From Coptodactyla brooksi (Eukaryota; Arthropoda; Insecta; Coleoptera; Scarabaeidae): DNA of 28,307 bases. Each line of letters opens with the position of its first letter. The first letter of the stretch is position 1. The notes beneath the pieces are model-generated. The model was not told the origin of the DNA, did not search any database, and was given only the letters and a program-made list of their open reading frames with translations. This document shows positions 1 to 8,300 of this stretch, piece after piece. The position numbers were made by a program, and so were the translations under genes. The stretch is taken from contig JAWQRM010000152.1 in the NCBI GenBank assembly GCA_033557675.1, positions 1 to 28,307 on the forward strand, written 5' to 3'.

Positions 1-35
1 AACAAATACAAGTAGGATAAGAACATATGAGTTTT

Positions 36-98
36 TTTTTAATTATTTTTATGTATGTAATACACTCCTGAAGTTTGGTGCGTTCCTCCCCACTCACC

Positions 99-106
<8 letters not shown>
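36..106. mobile_element. Solo terminus of a CCCTGTATA-ended DNA element
   Basis: The stretch CCTGAAGTTTGG, a short spacer, then CACCCTGTATA matches in order and spacing the right end of the Tc1-like element near 25815-25857. Loose similarity continues leftward through a T-rich tract. No transposase or matching second end is seen in the first kilobase, so this is a solo end, or an element cut by the window edge or eroded. Family assignment rests only on this comparison. Confidence 0.4.

Positions 107-133
<27 letters not shown>
102..133. repeat. (TA)16 microsatellite
   Basis: Uninterrupted TA dinucleotide repeat starting directly at the TA of the preceding CCCTGTATA terminus. It may have grown from the TA at the element's end, which is inference. 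Confidence 0.95.
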
Positions 134-134
<1 letters not shown>

Positions 135-1278
135 GACACACGGTGTGCTCACCATCGATATTTTATGAACTTTCTTGTTTTAAATGGAATACCTTATATA
201 GTATTCAATTTTCGAATTCTCATGGCAAGGGTAACTTTACAAGTTACCCTTGCCATCCAAGCCAACCTAACGATCAATTTTCCAAATATATCCACAAACT
301 AGTTTTCTCCACTTTTTCACGCCTTCCTTCGATATACCATATTCAGTTGCCTCACATAAAATTTAATTTTTAACTAAATAAGTTTTAAATGTATAACGGC
401 AACGTCTGTATAATCTAGTTTTGTAAACTCTACCAAACATTGAAGCCGCAAGCCTCAGCTATCTCTCGCTTTCATACATACAGATTTCATTGCCAAATTG
501 ACCAATCAGTTATTTATTTTATCATTACATGTAATCTCATTCAATCCAATTCATTTCTTATGCCACAATCTCTCTACCACTTTTCCTACAAGTGCTAATT
601 CTCGGAAATGCTCAGAATATAGATTTTATATTTTATTTTTCGTGTACAGGAAAGTTATCTACAAGCTTTCCTTCCGTTCTCATCATTTCTCGCCCTATAA
701 GTTACTTGAAAAATTAACGTGGACTTATAATCTTAAATTATTTTCTTATATAGACTTGATAATCCTAATATAACATAAAGTGAGCATGATACAATTGTGG
801 ATTACCGAATGTTCTTCTGTGTATTGCCGTGGATTTTATTTCTCCATCCAAACTTTTGGATGCATTGCTAAATATTCTTTTAGCAAATTTATATTTTCGC
901 ACACAGTTTTACCATGTTCATAGATTTGCTCATTGACAAAGATGCATTACCATTTATTCATATTCTGCTTGAATACTATATTAAAAATACCTACAATATA
1001 TATTTCTAAAAATACTAGATTACTTGCAGTGATAATTACCACAAATTATTTAAGTTATTTTCATACGCATTTATGAAGAACTAACGCAATAGCTTTCTCA
1101 AATTGCAAGTTGCATTTGACAAAGCAAATGAGAATTATTAGTAATAAATTTATGTACACAGCATGCCTTAATTGATTATTAACTGTGGCACAGAATAACC
1201 GCAGCATTTTTACCAATTGAGCAATCTTATTTTAAATTTCGTGTTCTGTTGCAATTCGACGAATATTAAACCGTAATA
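134..1278. other. Upstream AT-rich region without a recognised gene
   Basis: I see no coding region with family resemblance here. Short open frames of under 95 codons (for example 498-773) have AT-driven composition and no recognisable motif. The only distinct structure is the perfect hairpin at 222-256. Part of this stretch may hold the promoter or a 5' non-coding exon of the UGT gene, because the UGT has a splice acceptor just before its start codon, but I cannot place a transcription start. Confidence 0.5.
222..256. repeat. Perfect 16-bp inverted repeat with 3-nt loop
   Basis: Arms 222-237 and 241-256 are exact reverse complements around the loop TAC (238-240). The arms contain GGCAAGGGTAAC and are less AT-rich than their surroundings, so chance pairing is unlikely. 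It could be a snap-back duplication or a small foldback element; the loop is too short for a typical microRNA precursor. Confidence 0.9.
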
Positions 1279-2015
1279 TTGGGTTGTTTGGAAAGTAATA
1301 TCGTTTTTTTTCGCAGCAGAGGCGTTAGTTGTATTTTAACCAGCCAACTTCATTCTAAACCGTTTAAGCATTATATATTCTAACAGTTGACGTCACAAAG
1401 ATTATGTGCGAAAATATTTTGTTCGGTTCTGTGCAATTGTCTTCTTTTTGTGTCTTATGAAACGTGGAGAATCAAAAACATCATTCTATTCATATTTTGA
1501 TTTTTTATTACAAAAAAGGTACCCATTCAAGGGAGAAAAAGATTATGTAACATATATGGAGAAGGTGTATTGACAGCATGCCAGTGCCAAGCTGGTTTGC
1601 AAAGGTTTGCAAAATTTTTTACAAATTTGCAAAATTTTTGGGAGCTCTTTCCAACATTTTTGGGAGAATACCACGATCAATTGTAAAGTGTACTGTCATC
1701 CACTGGACAAATTGCATAATTCACTCAAACAGAAAAGGCCAGAATTAATCAGTACAAAATGTATAGTGCTCCTCCCAGATAATGCGAGACAGCATACCAG
1801 TTTGGTAATACGCCAAAAGCTTTCACACCGTGACGCCAGTTTTTTGCCAGCAAGAATCAGAAGTCTTATCAGCGTGGAATCACGCTGCTGTCAGAAAAAT
1901 GGCAAAAAGTGTTGAACCAAAATGGTGAATATGTCATTACATAAAATATTTATACTCTCTAAGAAAAGTGCTTACATTTTCACCAAAAAACGAAATTACT
2001 TTCTGGACAACCTAA
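1279..2015 (+). mobile_element. Internally deleted mariner element (737 bp)
   Basis: Imperfect terminal inverted repeats bound the element: the left end reads TTGGGTTGTTTGGAAAGTAA, and the right end on the other strand reads TTAGGTTGTCCAGAAAGTAA; both run on into CGTTTTTT. TA dinucleotides flank both sides (1277-1278 and 2016-2017), as expected for Tc1/mariner target duplication. A broken transposase remains at about 1607-1915, with a KRPEL segment and DNARQHTSLVIRQKL, the usual setting of the second catalytic Asp of DD34D mariners. Most of the DNA-binding and first catalytic region is missing and replaced by GCAAAATTT-rich sequence. A full mariner is about 1.25-1.3 kb, so nearly half is lost. 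It is the same family as 10623-11686. It ends only about 55 bp before the UGT exon, so it abuts or lies in the UGT 5' intron. Confidence 0.88.
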
Positions 2016-2040
2016 TACTAATATCAAATAAATAAGAAAC

Positions 2041-2071
2041 AACTAACTAATTAACAATGTTTGATTTCAGC
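2041..2071 (+). other. 3' splice site just before the UGT start codon
   Basis: A possible branch region (AACTAACTAACTAATTAAC) is followed by TTTGATTTCAG ending at 2070, a good insect acceptor. If used, the exon starts at 2071 with CAAC then ATG at 2075. That would exclude the in-frame ATG at 2057, which would lie inside the intron. It implies a non-coding first exon further upstream that I could not locate. Confidence 0.6.
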
Positions 2072-2074
2072 AAC

Positions 2075-2392
2075 ATGTGGAGACAGATTTTATGGATTTT
2101 GGCAACTGTCAACGCTTACAATTGCTCAAACATCCTCATGATTACTATGGGAGGTACCAAATCGCATAAAATTCCATTTTGGGAATTGGCAAGAGGACTT
2201 ATTCCCAGAGGACACAACATCACTTTCATAAGTGCATTCCCTCCGGACTTTCATTTGCAAGGGCTGGAAGAAATAACTCCCGCCAGTTTTGTGTTTTACG
2301 TAAAAAATTTTACGAATTGGGACTTAGTTGGTGCCAGAATCAGAGGAGAAGAACCAGTGCATCCTTTCGATATTGTGAGGTATTCGTATGAG
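2075..2392 (+). CDS. UGT coding exon 1 (residues 1-106)
   Basis: It encodes the signal peptide and the first half of the acceptor-binding domain, including GGTKSHKIPFWELARG and the NFTNWDLVGARIRGEE segment. It ends in RYSYE with GAG followed by GTAAAT, phase 0. The frame runs on for 45 codons into the intron to a stop near 2527, but that tail is AT-rich and unlike UGTs. Joining directly to TCDLLLTDHE of exon 2 restores the family alignment without a gap. Confidence 0.92.
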
Positions 2393-5300
2393 GTAAATAA
2401 ACTATTTATTTTTATTTATAGCACACTTAAAGCTTCTAGGAAAAATCTAGTTGGCCTACTTTTGTATAACTGCCTTCAAAAATTGATAAATATTTATACC
2501 ACCTTTCCAGCGTTGCGTCATTGTTAAGTTACCAGAGGTCGGCGTAAATAAAAGTCGTTTTTACTGATTAACAGTTGCACAACCAACCGCGGCTAATCTG
2601 AAAGTGATGACCGACACAATGACCGGTTAACGTTTGTGGAATTTGCTAGATTTCTTCCTCGGCAACTTCCACGTAAACATTGGTATTTCCTAGCCAAAAG
2701 TTATGACCGTCAACGAACAGCTTGTTATAGAAAAGTGAAATTTCACTCAGTAGGTTATCCGACTGTTCAGCGTATCGTTACGTAACTCTTTTCACAGCAA
2801 TTTATGAAAAGAAAGCGCGAAGTAGACACCGAGATTTTGTTGTAAGGAAAATGCCAAAAGGCGATATTTATTCGTGTGCAACGTTCACGAGTATGCTAAT
2901 GACTTTAACCTATATACGTGCTTAGGTAAACACTTGACAATATATGCAAGCGAAATATTGTATAATTAAAAGAAAGAGTGACTTAGCATAAATTAATATA
3001 ATCAACACAGCCGCAGTGACTCATCCAAACAAATAATAACGTAATCGAAGAAATCTTTGTTGGAGCTTCTCTCTTTTAATTAATGTCTCATGTAGTAAAA
3101 ATTATGTTCAAATGAATATACATAGTGCGTAATTATTATTCCAAAGAAAGAGTACTGGAAATAATTAAATGAGAGATGATATGAAAACAAAAAATATGAC
3201 AAAATTAAATAAGGTGGCTGTAATATCAAATGGAAATATAGTGGCAAATGTGAAATTTGTGAAATACTGGAAAATAACTCTTTCGACGAACGTTTCGTTA
3301 ACCAAGCTAGCACCATCAGGAGCAATGAAAAACAGACCTCATCTTTCATCGTTCCTGATAATGCTGATAAAACCATCTATCATTGTAATCGTTAAATAAT
3401 CCATTAAGAAATTCGAAACGGTTTGGAAAAAGGTAGTTTGAAAAACCTGTTGAAGATGTTATATCGCAAAAATGGAACCATTCAAAACTAACATTCAATA
3501 TCGAAAATAATACATAATTACTAAAAAAATATTCAAGTCACTTTGAACTTAGTAATTTAGCCAGAAATCAGGTGTTCTAACACATTTGCCCAACACTGTA
3601 TATTTCAAAGCATTTGCTAATGCAGTGGGCGACTGGTTTAACCCAGATGGCTCAATTCGATTGCGAAACCTGCGTATTTGAGAAAAAAATTAATGTAGAG
3701 TTTAGTGTTCTTATATCTCCATATTTCGTTTTACTACTGCAACCGAATTTACCTTAGTGTGTCATCTTCTAATGTTTTTTCTGTATATACAATTCTTAAA
3801 TTTTAAATTTGTAATTGAAAAACACGAACAAGCTTGAGGTCAATGTCTAGGCTAATTAATATTAACTTATTTGGGTAACCCATGCTTTAAAACTTAAGTT
3901 TTGTATATAATAGTTTGATGATTTAATTTAATTATAATTAATTAATTAAATCATCAAATAATTAATTATTAATTATTTAATTATACGATTAAGAATTATA
4001 CCCACGAAAACCGAAAAGTAACTCCTCGACGGAGGTTTTCTTAACCAAGCTGACATCATCAGGAACTATGAAATATATTTTCATCATTCCTGAAGATCAC
4101 CGTCACCGTATTATAATTATTAAATACTCTATCAAAAAAATCGAAACGGTTTAGAAAAAGGTGGTTTGAAAAACCTGTTGAAGATGTTATGTCGAGAAAT
4201 ATGCTACCATGCAAAACTAAACTCCAGTATAGAAAATAATACATAATTTATAAAAAAAAATATTCAAATTACTTTTAACTTAGCAATTTAGTCAGAAATC
4301 GGGTGTTCCAACACATTTGCTCAACACTGTATATTTTAAAGCATTTGCTAATGCAGTGGACGACATGTTTAACACAGATGGCTCAATTCGACTGGGAAAC
4401 TTGCATATTGAAGAAAAATTTTAATGTAGACAGATTAACCAGAAACAATTTTAGAACTAAACCTTTTTATAACAGAATTTTCATATTTATTTTTATTTCT
4501 GAATTTACCTTAGTGTGTTGTTTTCTAACGGTTCTTTTATTCCCTGCTGAGTGTATGCCTAAAGATGTGTTTCTCCCCTGTATATACAATTCTTAAATTT
4601 TAAATTTGTATGTTGAAAAACAAGGACAAGCTTAAGGTCAATGTGTAGTCTAATTAAAATTAACTTATTTGTATAACCCATACTTTAAATCTTAAGTTTT
4701 ATATGTAATATTTCGATGACTCAATTTAATTTTGATCCAACGTATATATTTGAAAAATCAAAAACAGTTACCATTAAAGAATAGACCAATTACTGCGTAT
4801 TAAAATTTGAAGAACCAGAAAAAAATTAAACGAAACAACAAGACATGATCCTTAAGAATTACACAGTACTATTGAAGGTATAATAAACAATTTTAGGTTT
4901 ATTTGTTCACAATAAACAAAAACCGAACGATAAATCTACAAAGAACAGTACAAACCATGCTGGAATATTGGAACATTAGAAAATGGGGGTGTGCAATCCA
5001 CGGAATAGCCAACGTTTGCACATTTACATTATTTTCGTTTTGCGATCGGTATCCCACATTAAATACTTATTTTGCAATAGTTGAAGAGCGATTTTACGCA
5101 GATGTTCAAGTAAAGAGAAAGTTTATTTACCATATAGTATACCAATGCTTTAGAGAGAGCTTACAGATCACGATGAATATTATTTTTGCCTAACAAAGTT
5201 CTCTGCGTTTTACGATGGATTATTGCAGATTTGTTTTGGTGATAATGTGACCAGTACTCCTGAATAGGAGTCATTCCCTGTTGAGCTAAGTGGACTTAGT

Positions 5301-8300
5301 GACAGTGATTATATGGCTGAAACAAATTGGTACTTAGTGACTTAATCTGAACTGAATCATTTAATTGGAAAGTTGCGTATATCAACACAAGGCTAGGAAC
5401 ATTCTGTACCACGTCAATGATAATCGAACCACCTTTCAAACGAAATTAACATTACTATAGAGTTGTTGCAAAAGCACTTTCGGTTTTTCTTGTAGGAAAA
5501 TATACACAGTATGACAATTAAATAACGAGAATTTTAATTTAAATCATAGAATACGTAGCGCCATCTATCGAAGATATAACTCACCTATTTCGAACGGAAA
5601 AGGGTGTATGGTGATGATGATATGTCTAAGGCTAGAGTTTATGTGCGGTTCAATCACTTTAAAACTGGTCATGAAGATTTAAACGTTGATGAAAGACTGA
5701 ATGAGAATGTTGGCTGAAGAATTAAAAACAAATAGAGAATTTATTCGTCAATTTTTGACTCAAGATTTGGGAAAAAAAGATTGTACCTGTTTTATTACAT
5801 ACGCTTAAATGACGACCAAAAAATTGCTCGTGTAGAGTATAGTAAAGACCTCTTTAAAAGTCCAGAAAATGATCCAGATTTTCTGGATGCGATCATAACT
5901 GGTGATGAAATATGCTGCTTTAAATATGATTCAAAAACTAAGTGTCAATCTGCAGAATGAAAGTCGAAAGGCGAGCCAAAACCAAAAAAAAAATGCGTTT
6001 TCAGAAGTCAAGAATCAAGACAATGTTGATTACCTTTTATGATTAACAAGAGATTATCCACAAGGAATTTGTGCCACAAGGTAAAACTGTCAATGGAGAA
6101 TATTATTTTGCAGCTTTACATAGTTTGTAGTTAAATAGCTAGAATTGCACGTGTTAGGCCCGAATATCCAGGAGAAAAACAGCTGTTTTTATTGCATGAT
6201 AATGCACCACCACATAAGACGTCAAAAGTTTTGTGTGAACTATTTTCTTTTCCCTAAACTGAAAATTTTCAATGAAAAGATCGTTTTATGATGATATTTC
6301 AGCCATTCAAGCAGCTGTGACGCAGGTACTAAAAGTCATTCCGAAGGATGACATACAAAAATCTATGCATGCATTAGTTCATCGTGCTAGAAAGTATATT
6401 AAATGGAACCTATTTTGAATAAAAGATAACTTCTGATTTCCAAAATTCCGCTATGTGTTCACTATTCGATTGATGAACGCTAGCTGTAAATAGTATTCCA
6501 AAAAATACTTCAAATTCTTTCAGAATTGTATTTGGCATATACAGCTCCCTTTTCTACTGGTCTTAGTGCCAATGTTGGTTACTTTTTATGATTCCCAAGG
6601 GATTGTCTACAAGGAATTTATTCCACAAAGTAATACTGTCAATGGAGAGTATTATTTAATAGTTTTACATCGTTTGTGGTCAAGAATTGTACGTGTTAGG
6701 CCTGAACATCCAGCAGGAAAGCAGCTGTTTTTATTGCCTTATAATACTGCACCACGTAAGACGTTAAAAGTTCGTGAATTTTTGACTAAACAAATGTCTG
6801 TGTCACTGACCACCCACAGTATTCTATTTATGACTATTTTCTTTTCCCTAAACTGATGACGATGACGATGAAAGGATCGTTTGATGATGATGTTTCAGCC
6901 ATTCAAGCAGCTGTGACGCAGGTACTAAAGATCATTCCTAAGGATGACATCCAAAAATCTATGCATGCATTGGTTCATCGTGCTAGAAAGTGTATTGGGT
7001 TAAATGGAACCTATTTTGAATAAAAAATAACTTTACAATTCAATGCTTTACAATTAAAGGAGTTTTGCAAAAATCGAAATAAATGGTAATCTGATCTAGT
7101 ACTAATCTGGTACAAGGCCAAAGCTTTATATGGTGGGTCACTTCATAGATGATCACCAAACTTCAGCAATTTTTGACGCGTCACCATAGATGTGTGTGGT
7201 CAACCATTGCTATGGTGCAATGCCATTCCTTTACGATTGTCCAATGCTTTCCCAATGGTTGGTTCCTTGGAAAGAATTCAAAATATATAACACCTTCGTA
7301 ATCCCATCAAATTGACAGCATGATCTTCTGTTGCAATCCAGCTTCGATGTAGGTTATGCTAGTTCCCCACATTTGCTCCACGACCTTTTTAGATTCATGT
7401 TACTGGAAATTATCCATTCCTCATCACGAGTTGTTATTTGTTTCAAAAATGGACCACCTTCATTTCGCTTGTGGTGTAAATCGCAGGCGTTGATGTGTTG
7501 TATTAACTGAATCTCTTCCAATTCACGCAAAATCTAGATTTCGAGCTTTTTAAGGAATTCAAGCTTATTAATGGTTGAAACATGAACTTAGAACTTTTCA
7601 TCAATTTCAGGTGTTGAAATTTGCGGATCTGATAAGATCATGATTTTGACTTCATCATCATCTTCAGTTTGTTGACAGAAACGTTTAGTCTTAACCTTTG
7701 AGTGAAGAATCTGCAGAACGAAATTTGATAAACGAATTCTGACAAGTGCGTTCTGCTGAGAGGCAGCTTTCTTGCTTTTGCGAAAATAAAAAAGCAAAAT
7801 GATATGGTGAAAATGCCCATTTTCGCACTTCACGTTACGCTCAAAACCAAACTAAGACCTGTACATTAATTTACACGCAGGTTACTTAGAAAGCAAGATA
7901 AAAGAAATTGCGAGAAAATGTCAAAAGAAATAAACCATTTCATTGACAGAAGTTGTTCAAAAAAGTTATCACAACCATCTATTTCAGAAGATCTAAATTA
8001 CTTTTGCCACAATCTGATATTTATATGCAGAGATAAAAGTAAACCTTTTAGGATTTTTTAAAGAATAGACTATGGGTTTTTGTATTGACGTTCGAGCTTT
8101 ATCCAGTCAACTGAATCAACCGTACGGCGTTAATGAGTGGCGTTTCTTCATCGATAATTCTAAGTACAGTTTGAAAGCCGTTCTTCATCGTATTAGAAAC
8201 GAAAAACTGTTCCAATCTGTTATGCTGTGAATGTAAAATAAACGAAGGTACATGTATGTCGATTAAGTATTTACTTAACTGTGCCAAATACGATGATTAT

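Noticed and set aside
222..256. microRNA precursor
   Set aside because: Arms of 16 bp and a 3-nt loop are too short for a typical precursor.
2393..2527. Continuation of the UGT exon 1 frame to a stop
   Set aside because: GTAAAT donor follows RYSYE, and the tail has no UGT resemblance; exon 2 continues the family alignment at once.
3080..3399. Overlapping frames on both strands
   Set aside because: No family resemblance, and not preserved in the second copy of the tandem repeat.
4059..4244. 61-codon frame on the - strand
   Set aside because: Lies in repeat copy B and is not open in copy A.
4903..5193. 96-codon frame in UGT intron 1
   Set aside because: No recognisable domain or splice context; listed only as unclassified content.
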